DNA of 64,000 nucleotides. Origin: Prosthecochloris ethylica (GTDB taxonomy: Bacteria > Bacteroidota > Chlorobiia > Chlorobiales > Chlorobiaceae). This document shows positions 18,215-26,335 of the stretch, piece after piece. Numbering within the stretch: position 1 is the first letter of the stretch; every line of letters starts with the position of its first letter. The notes under the pieces were generated by a model. The model saw only the letters and a list, made by a program, of their open reading frames with translations, made no database searches and had not been told where the DNA came from. A program made the position numbers and the translations under genes. Location of the stretch: NCBI RefSeq assembly GCF_015234275.1, contig NZ_JADGII010000001.1. One strand, given 5' to 3'.

Positions 18215-18898
18215 TTACTTGTCTTTCTTGGATTCTGATTCGGGCCTGCGGTCAAAAATCTGGTCGACGATGCCGTACTCTTTCGCTTCGACGGCACTCA
18301 TCCAGCGGTCACGCTCGGAATCGGCACGAATCTGCTGTACATCCTGGCCGGTGTGCTTGGCAAGCAGTTCTTCAAGCAGTTTGCGGATTTTTTCGATCTC
18401 CCTGGCCTGGATCACGATATCGCTCTCCTGCCCCTGTGCACCGCCGGAAGGCTGGTGAATCATGATGCGTGAATGCGGAAGGGAGGCACGCTTCTCTTTG
18501 GTTCCGCTGGCGAGCAGGAAGGCCCCCATGCTGGCCGCCATACCGACGCAGACCGTCGATACGTCAGGACGGATATACTGCATGGTGTCGTAAATGCCGA
18601 GACCGGCCGAAACACTGCCGCCGGGAGAGTTGATGTAGATATAGATATCACGTTCAGGATCTTCGGATTCCAGGAAAATCAGCTGGGCCATCACAAGGCT
18701 GGCAATATGTTCGTCGATCGGCGTCCCGAGAAAAATGATACGCTCTCTGAGCAGGCGTGAAAAAATATCAAAAGCACGTTCACCGCGTCCGGAGGTCTCG
18801 ATCACCATCGGGACGAGGCTGTTCTGAATACCTTTCTCGATCGCTCCCGAATAGAGCTTGCCGGCCTGACGTTCGAAACCAAAATTTATATTCGCCAT
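18215..18898 (-). CDS. clpP: ATP-dependent Clp protease proteolytic subunit
   Basis: ClpP serine protease that assembles into a tetradecameric chamber and degrades proteins fed by ClpX or ClpA/C. Counting from MANINFGFERQ, the catalytic triad is Ser123 (GMAASMGA), His148 (IMIHQPSGG) and Asp197 (SERDRWMS). The oxyanion segment INSPGGSVSAG is present. The frame is open 54 codons further upstream, but that extension is low-complexity and unlike ClpP, so I place the start at ATG 18898, giving 227 aa, normal for the family. No clpX is adjacent; valS follows after 51 bp. The C-terminus is charged (PESESKKDK). Confidence 0.97.
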   Translation of the reverse strand: MANINFGFERQAGKLYSGAIEKGIQNSLVPMVIETSGRGERAFDIFSRLLRERIIFLGTPIDEHIASLVMAQLIFLESEDPERDIYIYINSPGGSVSAGLGIYDTMQYIRPDVSTVCVGMAASMGAFLLASGTKEKRASLPHSRIMIHQPSGGAQGQESDIVIQAREIEKIRKLLEELLAKHTGQDVQQIRADSERDRWMSAVEAKEYGIVDQIFDRRPESESKKDK

Positions 18899-19034
18899 GT
18901 TATGTTCACGTTTTGAATTGAAAAATCGCTGATCGCAGGAAAAGTCACTCGTCACTGACATGAAGTGTACAAACCCTGAAGGTAAAAAGTTCTGTGCTAC
19001 ACATACAAACGGAGCGAATTTCAATAAACAAAAA

Positions 19035-19145
19035 AAACTCACCACTCGCCATTCAAACACAAGTATCGCCAGGAAAGAACGCCCTCCTTTTTACTTTTCA
19101 CCGATTACTTTTTACTTTTGTGTTTCCATTTTTGCCTTTTGACAC
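19035..19145. repeat. Heptad-periodic block upstream of thyX
   Basis: The 256-bp clpP-thyX divergent gap contains no gene. From about 19086 it reads as consecutive degenerate 7-mers, TTTTACT, TTTCACC, GATTACT, TTTTACT, TTTGTGT and so on, up to the thyX leader. A GTCACTC-like heptad pair lies near 18945-18957. The block therefore occupies the probable thyX promoter and leader. It is a different sequence family from the GC-rich modular repeats but has the same 7-bp period. Confidence 0.5.
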
Positions 19146-19154
19146 ACTACAGCC

Positions 19155-19805
19155 ATGAATGTTCGTCTTGTCTCTGTCACCTGTCCTGTGATCGAAATCG
19201 AGGGAAAAACGCTCGATGCTGAAGGATTGATTGCATACTGCGCTCGGGTATCGAGCCCGAAACAGGAAAACCCCGATTACGGCCGACTGCTGCAATACTG
19301 TATCAGGAACCGCCACTGGAGCATTTTCGAAATGGTCGACATGACCGTGGAGATTGAAACGTCACGAGCCATTTCACCCCAGATCCTCCGACACCGGAGC
19401 TTCTGTTTTCAGGAATTTTCACAGCGTTACTCGAAAGTCCAGGCATTCGAAGAGTACTCGCCGAGACGGCAGGACGAAAAGAATCGGCAGAATTCGATCA
19501 ACGACCTGGATGAGGAAACGACAGCATGGTTCAGAACGGCCCAGGAGGAGATCTGTCGAACCGCCATGGACAGCTACAACAAGGCGCTTGACAAGGGGAT
19601 CGCCAAGGAGTGCGCCCGCATGCTGCTGCCCCTGAATACGCAGACCAGGCTGTATATGAAAGGATCGGTCCGCAGCTGGATTCACTATCTCGAGGTCAGG
19701 CTCGACCCGGGCACCCAGAAAGAGCACCGCGATATCGCCCTTGAAATTCAGCGGATTTTCATCGAACAGTTTCCTGTTACCGCATCAGCCCTGGGGTGGG
19801 CATGA
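19155..19805 (+). CDS. thyX: Flavin-dependent thymidylate synthase
   Basis: ThyX converts dUMP to dTMP with methylene-tetrahydrofolate and reduced FAD, replacing classical ThyA. At 216 aa it is typical in size. The signature RHR(X7)S is exact: RHR at residues 79-81 and Ser89 in RHRSFCFQEFSQRYS. Further family segments are CARVSSP near the N-terminus and the C-terminal KECARMLLPLNTQTRLYM with the conserved Arg that activates dUMP. It is monocistronic: convergent with accD (22 bp between stops) and divergent from clpP. No thyA is seen in the window. Confidence 0.97.
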   Translation: MNVRLVSVTCPVIEIEGKTLDAEGLIAYCARVSSPKQENPDYGRLLQYCIRNRHWSIFEMVDMTVEIETSRAISPQILRHRSFCFQEFSQRYSKVQAFEEYSPRRQDEKNRQNSINDLDEETTAWFRTAQEEICRTAMDSYNKALDKGIAKECARMLLPLNTQTRLYMKGSVRSWIHYLEVRLDPGTQKEHRDIALEIQRIFIEQFPVTASALGWA

Positions 19806-19827
19806 CCGCGCGGCTGCACAACCGGCC

Positions 19828-20667
19828 TCAGGCGGCGAGATGAACGAGCAGCTGTGACAGGCGCTGCTTGAGATCCCGACGGTGAACGATGCAGTCGAGA
19901 AAACCGTGCTCGAGCAGGAATTCCGCGCGCTGGAACCCTTCGGGCAGATCGCGCTTGATGGTATCGCGGATCACGCGCGGTCCGGCAAACCCGATCAGCG
20001 CTTTCGGTTCGCTGAGATTGATATCGCCGAGCATGGCATACGAAGCACTGGTCCCCCCCATGGTAGGGTTGGTCATCAGGGAGATATAGGGAATCTTCTT
20101 CTCGCTGAGCTCCGACAGCCGTGCGGAAGTCTTGGCCATCTGCATGAGACTGTGAGCCCCCTCCATCATACGCGCACCGCCGGACTGGGAGATAATCAGC
20201 AGAGGGGCCCGACGCTCGATACTTTTTGATACCGCCCTGGAGATTTTCTCGCCGACGACCGAGCCCATCGAACCGCCGATAAACCCGAAATCCATCGCGG
20301 AAATAACGATGTCCTGGCCGTTGATCATACCGAACGCGTTACGGCAGGCTTCTGTTTTGCCGCTCTTTCCGATGGTTTCCCGTACACGGTCCGGATAGTT
20401 TTTGGAATCGGTGAAGGCAAGCGGATCTGCTGCACGCAGGTGGGCGTCAAACTCCTCGTACGCGTTGTCATCGAAGAGCAGCGAGAAATACTCGGCGGGA
20501 GAGATCCTGAAATGATGACTGCATTCAAAGCAGGTAAAGAGATGATCTTCGACCTGCTTGCGGTGCAGCATCGCCCCGCAGCTTTCGCACTTCCACCACA
20601 GCCCTTCGGGCATATCGCGTTTGTTCTTGGTGAAGATCGAGGGTTTTGCGCGTTTAAACCAGACCAT
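19828..20667 (-). CDS. accD: Acetyl-CoA carboxylase carboxyltransferase subunit beta
   Basis: AccD, the beta half of the carboxyltransferase that moves CO2 from carboxybiotin to acetyl-CoA to make malonyl-CoA for fatty acids. At 279 aa, it has the N-terminal four-Cys zinc ribbon (C27, C30, C46, C49, in WWKCESC and FTCFECS) and the crotonase-like carboxyltransferase core with oxyanion-hole glycines in SQSGGARMMEG and MTNPTMGGTSASYA. The partner accA is not in the window. It is divergent from the patatin gene with an 89-bp gap for both promoters. Confidence 0.97.
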   Translation of the reverse strand: MVWFKRAKPSIFTKNKRDMPEGLWWKCESCGAMLHRKQVEDHLFTCFECSHHFRISPAEYFSLLFDDNAYEEFDAHLRAADPLAFTDSKNYPDRVRETIGKSGKTEACRNAFGMINGQDIVISAMDFGFIGGSMGSVVGEKISRAVSKSIERRAPLLIISQSGGARMMEGAHSLMQMAKTSARLSELSEKKIPYISLMTNPTMGGTSASYAMLGDINLSEPKALIGFAGPRVIRDTIKRDLPEGFQRAEFLLEHGFLDCIVHRRDLKQRLSQLLVHLAA

Positions 20668-20756
20668 GTTCTATATATGGCTAAAGATGATTACATTGAT
20701 CACTGAAGATATGAAGTGCCCCTGAGATCTCAAAACACGACCAACGAATCATTCGG

Positions 20757-23510
20757 TTGTTCATCCCAGTGCCAGCATCAACGATTCGCCTGTACTTTCT
20801 GCTGTTTCTCGTTCAGCTGATTGCCCCGTACCGGGCCTCCACGGCAGCTCCACGGACAATCTACCCCGATACGCTGTCGACCTCCTCCTCGCGCATGTCG
20901 ATCGCGCCTGCCATGCAGCCCCGGAGAAAAACGATCGGGCTTGCGCTGTCAGGCGGCGGAGCCAACGGCATGGCACAGATCGGCGTCCTGAAAGCGCTCG
21001 AGGAAGAAGGTATCGCTGCAGACATCATTGCCGGAACCAGTATCGGAGCGATTATCGGAGGGCTTTACAGTGCCGGCTACAGTGCGGCACAACTCGAAGA
21101 ACTGGCGCTCGAACTCCCGTGGGACGAACTGCTGTCACTTGACAGCGGCGATCGCAGAAAAAATTTTTTTCTCGAACAGCGCAAAATCCGTGACCGGGCG
21201 ACGATAGCCATTCGATTCGACGGCTTCAAGCTGAAGCTGCCCCGTTCCCTGTCGTCAGCCCAGAACCTCACCAGAACGCTCGACCTCCTGTGCATCAACG
21301 CACCGTACCACCCCCGCCGTTCGTTCGATGATCTACCCGTATCGTTCAGGGCTGTTTCGACCGATCTGGTCAGCGGAGAACGGGTCACGATCGACCGGGG
21401 ATCTCTTTCTCTCGCTATGCTGGCAAGCAGCACGGTCCCGGTGCTGTTCGAACCGGTCGAAATCGGTGACCGGAAACTTGCCGATGGAGGCCTGGTGGCC
21501 AATCTGGCGGTAGACGAACTGGAACATGCCGGTGCGGAGTACAAGATTGCCGTGGATACCAGGGGAAGCATGTACACGGTTGCCGATGACATCGATGTGC
21601 CCTGGAAAGCGGCTGACCAGGCGATGACCATTCTCATCCGACTGCAGTACCCGGAACAGCTGAAACAAGCAGACGCGGTCATTGCTCCCGATGTAGAGCA
21701 CAACACCGCACTGGACTTTTCCGATATTCCGGGACTGATCGAAGCCGGATACCGGAGCGGGAGGACGCTTGCCCGAAAAATCCGCAACGAAACCACGATA
21801 CCTGCCAGGGGAACGACACCGCTCGAAGGCTACAGTACGTCACTGGCAATCCGCGGCCTTCCGGCCGGCATGCAGGGGCCCGCTGCCGAGGCAGGGTCGA
21901 TTATCCGCAATGCAGCGACAGCGGAAGAGGCCCTGAAGGCCCTGCTGGAAACCGACAGCTTCACCTCGGTCCATGCCGTCGAGAACCCGGAAACAGGGCT
22001 CATGCGCTTTGTTGCCGCTATTCCCCCGATATTCGAACGCGTGGAGGTAGATGGCCCTGAAGACGGCCCATCCAGGGCGGCTGTAGACAGCTGTTTTGCC
22101 CCGATCACCGGCAGGCCTTACCGTAACCGTGACGGCTCGGACGCCCTCGAGGCACTGACAGCGCTGTACCGCAGGAACGGGATGAGCCTTGTTTCTCCCG
22201 GCGATATCCACGTCAGCGACCGGACGCTCAGGATCACCATGACTGACGGCCGGCCGGGGCCTCTGCTGATCACCAGAAACCGGGGCATTACAAGCCCCGA
22301 GCTCATCGAGCGGGAAATCGGGTTTGACAGCACCTCCGCGCTGTCGCTTGCAGATGTGCGCCGGACGATCAACAACCTTGACGGTACCGGCGCGTTCAAC
22401 CGTGTCTCGATTGGCGTCAATGCTGACGGGCAAAACACCGGGGGCAGATCTCCCCTGCTGGTCAACGTGGATGAAAAATCCCCCAGCGTTCTCCGGCTCG
22501 GCCTGCGCTACGACCAGACCTACAAGGCTCAGGCGCTGGTTGACTTCAGAAATGAAAACGTGAACGGGACCATGAACTCCATCGGCGGATGGGCGAAAAT
22601 CAGTGAACACAACAACCGCCTGAACCTCGAGTACTACATCCCCCGTATCGGCAGTACAAGCCTGACGTTCATGACAGAACTGTATTACGAGCACGTGAAA
22701 CGCAACCTGCGAACCCTCCGGTTTTACGACAGTTTTTTCCCCGGCGACAGGAACGATACAGAGATTGCTCCGGAGCGCTACACGGTCCAGCGCTACGGAC
22801 TTTCCTCGGCGTTCGGGGCCAGGATCGGACGAAACGGGCATTTGCTGTTTGATGCCACTCTTCAGAATGCCCGGACCATGACCGATGAGATCTCACCCCG
22901 ACACGAGGAAGACAACAACAATATCGCAACGGCAGGCGTGGAGTTTACGCTCGACAACAGGGATAACTCCTATCTTCCGACCTCCGGTCGATATATCCAC
23001 ATTCATTACTCGCTTGCCCCGTCGTTTCTCAACAGACGAACGTTCTGGACTTTCGAGGCAGAACATGAGGAGAATATCGCCATCAATGACGAAACCACCG
23101 CACAGCTGAACCTGCGGGTAGGATTGAGCGATCCCGGAACCCCGTTCAGCGAGATGTTTTTTGCCGGCGGATCAGGAAGTCCCTACAGTTTCGGGTTCGC
23201 CGGTCTGAAGGAGAACGATCTTGCCGGGCACAATATCCTTCTCGGAAAGGCAAGCCTGCGCTACTCGCCTGATTTTGACCTGATTTTTCCTTCGTCATTC
23301 CAGCTTTCCTACCATCTTGGAGAGACGTGGGAGGATGCGCTCTCTTCCGATGCCCTGATCCACGGAATCGGTGCAGGCATCACCTGGGAAACCCCCCTGG
23401 GGCCGGCACAGTTCAGCGCAACGAAAGCGTTCCGGTTCGACGGGGATGCCGACAGTTATTTGCGTTTCGCTGAATCAGTGTTTTATTTCAGTCTCGGCCA
23501 TGAGTTTTAA
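20757..23510 (+). CDS. Patatin-like phospholipase fused to POTRA and Omp85-type barrel
   Basis: A 917-aa outer-membrane protein resembling type Vd (PlpD-like) proteins. It begins with a signal peptide (hydrophobic stretch about residues 11-29). The patatin domain (about 58-340) has the oxyanion-hole GGGANG (67-72 region), nucleophile Ser95 in GTSIG, and Asp243 in ADGG, completing the Ser-Asp dyad, so lipase/acyl-hydrolase activity is expected. A POTRA-like region (about 420-590) follows, then a C-terminal 16-strand surface-antigen/BamA-like barrel ending in the aromatic-rich FYFSLGHEF. The start is TTG 20757; no better ATG precedes the signal peptide. Whether the patatin part is released or stays attached is unknown. 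Confidence 0.92.
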   Translation: MFIPVPASTIRLYFLLFLVQLIAPYRASTAAPRTIYPDTLSTSSSRMSIAPAMQPRRKTIGLALSGGGANGMAQIGVLKALEEEGIAADIIAGTSIGAIIGGLYSAGYSAAQLEELALELPWDELLSLDSGDRRKNFFLEQRKIRDRATIAIRFDGFKLKLPRSLSSAQNLTRTLDLLCINAPYHPRRSFDDLPVSFRAVSTDLVSGERVTIDRGSLSLAMLASSTVPVLFEPVEIGDRKLADGGLVANLAVDELEHAGAEYKIAVDTRGSMYTVADDIDVPWKAADQAMTILIRLQYPEQLKQADAVIAPDVEHNTALDFSDIPGLIEAGYRSGRTLARKIRNETTIPARGTTPLEGYSTSLAIRGLPAGMQGPAAEAGSIIRNAATAEEALKALLETDSFTSVHAVENPETGLMRFVAAIPPIFERVEVDGPEDGPSRAAVDSCFAPITGRPYRNRDGSDALEALTALYRRNGMSLVSPGDIHVSDRTLRITMTDGRPGPLLITRNRGITSPELIEREIGFDSTSALSLADVRRTINNLDGTGAFNRVSIGVNADGQNTGGRSPLLVNVDEKSPSVLRLGLRYDQTYKAQALVDFRNENVNGTMNSIGGWAKISEHNNRLNLEYYIPRIGSTSLTFMTELYYEHVKRNLRTLRFYDSFFPGDRNDTEIAPERYTVQRYGLSSAFGARIGRNGHLLFDATLQNARTMTDEISPRHEEDNNNIATAGVEFTLDNRDNSYLPTSGRYIHIHYSLAPSFLNRRTFWTFEAEHEENIAINDETTAQLNLRVGLSDPGTPFSEMFFAGGSGSPYSFGFAGLKENDLAGHNILLGKASLRYSPDFDLIFPSSFQLSYHLGETWEDALSSDALIHGIGAGITWETPLGPAQFSATKAFRFDGDADSYLRFAESVFYFSLGHEF

Positions 23511-23530
23511 GGACAGGGGGAACGGAGATC

Positions 23531-23855
23531 CTGGCAGGGAGTTTTCCGTAGGGGTCAGCGGCGCTGACCCGGGCGAGCGTGGGAAAACGACGGGAGACCG
23601 GAGGCCGGAGGCCGGAGACCGAAGCGCCTGCGGCGCGTGGGGAATAAAGAGACGAGAGACAAGAGGCGAGAGACAGGATGCGCCTTTGGCGCAGTGACCG
23701 GTGACGAGTGACCGGTGACGAGAAAATGTGGGATGATGTGTTGTGGTGGCAGGTGCCGGGATGGTTCATGTATTGGCGGGGGTTCATTGCGGGCGAGCGC
23801 CGCTCGCCCCTACACCATTCACCATTCACTACTTACGATTAACGACTAACGTAAC
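23531..23855. repeat. Modular intergenic repeat, locus 3
   Basis: The 350-bp gap between the patatin gene and surE is filled by one modular repeat. Palindrome C (GGGTCAGC-GGC-GCTGACCC) is at 23552-23570 and palindrome B (GGGCGAGC-GCC-GCTCGCCC) at 23791-23809. Between them are GGAGGCC-like heptads, a GCGCC-TGC-GGCGC hairpin, GAGACGA-like heptads, a GCGCC-TTT-GGCGC hairpin and GTGACGA/GTGACCG heptads. After palindrome B come ACCATTC-like and ACGATTA-like heptads. It ends about 6 bp before the surE start codon. Module order and orientation match locus 1. Confidence 0.88.
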
Positions 23856-23860
23856 AAACC

Positions 23861-24631
23861 TTGACTGATACACCTCATATACTTGTCTGCAACGACGACG
23901 GGATCGATGCTGAAGGGCTGCATGCCCTGGCTGCATCGATGAAAAAACTTGGACGCGTGACGGTGGTGGCCCCGTCGGAGCCGCACAGCGGCATGGGGCA
24001 TGCCATGACACTCGGGGTCCCGCTGAGAATCGGAACCTACCGGAAAAACAACCGTTTTTTCGGCCACACGGTCTCGGGAACTCCTGTCGACTGTATCAAA
24101 GTCGCCCTGAGCCACATTCTTGACGACAAACCCGACCTGATTGTCAGCGGCATCAATTATGGCAGCAACACGGCGACCAACACCCTGTATTCCGGAACGG
24201 TCGGGGCCGCCCTGGAAGGACGCATCCAGCATATTCCATCTCTTGCATTTTCACTGACCACCTATGAAAATGCCGACTTTACCTATGCGGCAAAATTCGC
24301 CAGGAAACTCGCGCGCAAGGTACTGCGCGAGGGCCTTCCCTCCGATACGATCCTTTCGGTCAATATCCCGAATATAGCGGAACGTGATATCCGGGGCGTC
24401 GTCGTCACCCGGCAGGGCAGATCACGCTGGGCGGAGGACACGATCGAGCGTGATGACATGCATGGCAACCCCTATTACTGGCTTTCCGGCACGCTGCAGC
24501 TGATGGACAGCAGCCTGGAAGAGGATGAATACGCGATCCGCCAGAACTATGTCGCTGTCACACCGATCGCTGTCGACATGACAAACCACGAGGCACTCGG
24601 GACTCTGAGAAAATGGAAACTCAACAAATAG
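23861..24631 (+). CDS. surE: 5'/3'-nucleotidase SurE
   Basis: SurE, a metal-dependent nucleoside monophosphate phosphatase linked to stationary-phase survival. At 256 aa, it has the metal-binding CNDDG motif (D12, D13) at the N-terminus, SGTPVDC, and SGINYGSNTATNTLYSGTVGAA, which supplies metal and substrate ligands. The start is TTG 23861 (MTDTPHILVCNDDG), the only start giving the family N-terminus. The modular repeat ends a few bases upstream, so it must contribute to the 5' leader, and no good Shine-Dalgarno is visible. bshC follows after 3 bp, so the two are co-transcribed. Confidence 0.95.
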   Translation: MTDTPHILVCNDDGIDAEGLHALAASMKKLGRVTVVAPSEPHSGMGHAMTLGVPLRIGTYRKNNRFFGHTVSGTPVDCIKVALSHILDDKPDLIVSGINYGSNTATNTLYSGTVGAALEGRIQHIPSLAFSLTTYENADFTYAAKFARKLARKVLREGLPSDTILSVNIPNIAERDIRGVVVTRQGRSRWAEDTIERDDMHGNPYYWLSGTLQLMDSSLEEDEYAIRQNYVAVTPIAVDMTNHEALGTLRKWKLNK

Positions 24632-24634
24632 GCC

Positions 24635-26326
24635 GTGAATACGTTTCTTGTAGACTATCAGCAGATCACCTCTGTATCAAAAGGTTTTTCAAAGCTCTTT
24701 ACCGACTATACGTCTGAAGGAGCGGAAAGGGAAAGCCTGGTGTCAGGTTTTTTCCACCATGACGAGCGCCGGGAGGCCGACTACTACAAACTGCTTGGAA
24801 GCCTCTCGTCACGCCCCTTTCAGCGAGAGAAGCTCGCCGACATGCTGCTGCGCCAGAACCGGGCGTTCGGTGTCGACGACGCGAAGCTCGAACTGCTCGA
24901 CAGGGTCCGCTCACCCCGCTGCATGCTGGTGGTCACCGGCCAGCAGCCGGGGCTGTTCACCGGACCGCTCTATACGCTCTACAAGGCATTGAGCACTGTC
25001 GTGCTGTGTGAACGCCACAAGGCGATGTTTCCGGAATACGACTTTCTCCCGCTGTTCTGGATAGAGAGCGACGATCATGATTTCGAAGAGTCCGGCAGCA
25101 CCTCCCTTCCGGGTCATCTCGACCTGCGTGACATCACGCTCAGGCCCGGGCAGCGGCTCCCCGGCCAGATGGTCAGCAGGACGGTTCTCGGCAGCGAAGC
25201 GGCAGATGCCGTCAACCAGCTTGCAGAGTACCTTCAGGACTCGGAGTGGAAAAACGATATCATCGATCGGCTGAAAGCCTGTTACGCTCCGGGAGCGACG
25301 CTTGAATCCGGCTTCGGACAGACGATGGCCTGGCTGATGAAGGACACTCCCCTCTTCTTTCTCTCACCGGGAGATGCGGAATTCAAGCAACTCTGTACCG
25401 AGGTGTTCCTGCGCGAAATTTCCACCTGTCCGGAAACATCGCACCGCGTCATTGCGCAGAGTTCACAACTCGAACAGAAAGGCTATTCGACGCAGGCCAA
25501 ACCGAGAAGAGTGAACCTCTTCATGATCAACGATCATGACCAGCGGCAGAAAATCGAGCAGACGGATAACGACATGTTCGAGCTGACACCGGGCAGGCAG
25601 CGCATGACGCGACATCAGCTGCTCGAGCTGTGCGGGGACCATCCTGAACGTTTCAGTCCGAATGTTGTCCTCAGGCCGATTGTCCAGGATCATGCGATGC
25701 CGGTGTTCGCCTATGTTGCCGGACCGGGGGAAATCAGCTACCTGGCGCAGTACCGTAAGGTGTACGAACATTTCAACCTGACCATGCCGTTTATCCTGCC
25801 GAGGGGGAGCTTTACACTGATCGAGCCGGGTGTGGGCAGGACCATGGAAAAAGTCATGCAGAAAGCTGCCCGACCGGGACTGCCGCGCAAACAGATGTAC
25901 CGCACGTTCTTCACCGATATGGAACTGTTGCGCAGAAATGCCGTCAGGGAAAGCAGCGAACATGATTACGACCAGCTGTTCGACCGCCTGGGCGAAGAAT
26001 TCAGTTCTCGGCTCGATGAGCTTCAGCCGTTGCTGGCGAAACTCGACCCGACGCTTGAGCAGTCGCTGCAGGGAACCGGTCGGCAGATCGACAAAGCCCT
26101 CGACACCCTTCGGCAGAAAACCCATCGGGCGGCACGCCGCAAACATGACGACATCCTGCGTCAGATCGACAAGACCGCCATGAACCTGTTCCCGGGAGGA
26201 ATACCGCAGGAACGGGTGGTCAACAGTTTCTACTACATCAACAAGTACGGTCCGGAACTGATCGCGAAACTGGCAGACGTGCTTCAGGCCCAGTCGACGG
26301 ATTCACACATCATCCTGGAACTGTAA
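24635..26326 (+). CDS. bshC: Bacillithiol biosynthesis cysteine-adding enzyme BshC
   Basis: BshC ligates cysteine to glucosaminyl-malate in the last step of bacillithiol synthesis. At 563 aa it is slightly longer than the Bacillus protein. Recognisable family features are the nucleotide-fold segment GQQPGLFTGPLYTLYKA (about residues 100-116), FWIESDDHDFEE, the central VLRPIVQD, and a long C-terminal coiled coil before the LFPGGIPQERV motif. N-methyl-bacillithiol is known from green sulfur bacteria, so a bacillithiol-family thiol is expected here. bshA and bshB are not in the window. The start is GTG 24635, 3 bp after the surE stop. Confidence 0.94.
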   Translation: MNTFLVDYQQITSVSKGFSKLFTDYTSEGAERESLVSGFFHHDERREADYYKLLGSLSSRPFQREKLADMLLRQNRAFGVDDAKLELLDRVRSPRCMLVVTGQQPGLFTGPLYTLYKALSTVVLCERHKAMFPEYDFLPLFWIESDDHDFEESGSTSLPGHLDLRDITLRPGQRLPGQMVSRTVLGSEAADAVNQLAEYLQDSEWKNDIIDRLKACYAPGATLESGFGQTMAWLMKDTPLFFLSPGDAEFKQLCTEVFLREISTCPETSHRVIAQSSQLEQKGYSTQAKPRRVNLFMINDHDQRQKIEQTDNDMFELTPGRQRMTRHQLLELCGDHPERFSPNVVLRPIVQDHAMPVFAYVAGPGEISYLAQYRKVYEHFNLTMPFILPRGSFTLIEPGVGRTMEKVMQKAARPGLPRKQMYRTFFTDMELLRRNAVRESSEHDYDQLFDRLGEEFSSRLDELQPLLAKLDPTLEQSLQGTGRQIDKALDTLRQKTHRAARRKHDDILRQIDKTAMNLFPGGIPQERVVNSFYYINKYGPELIAKLADVLQAQSTDSHIILEL

Positions 26327-26335
26327 AGCTTCGCC

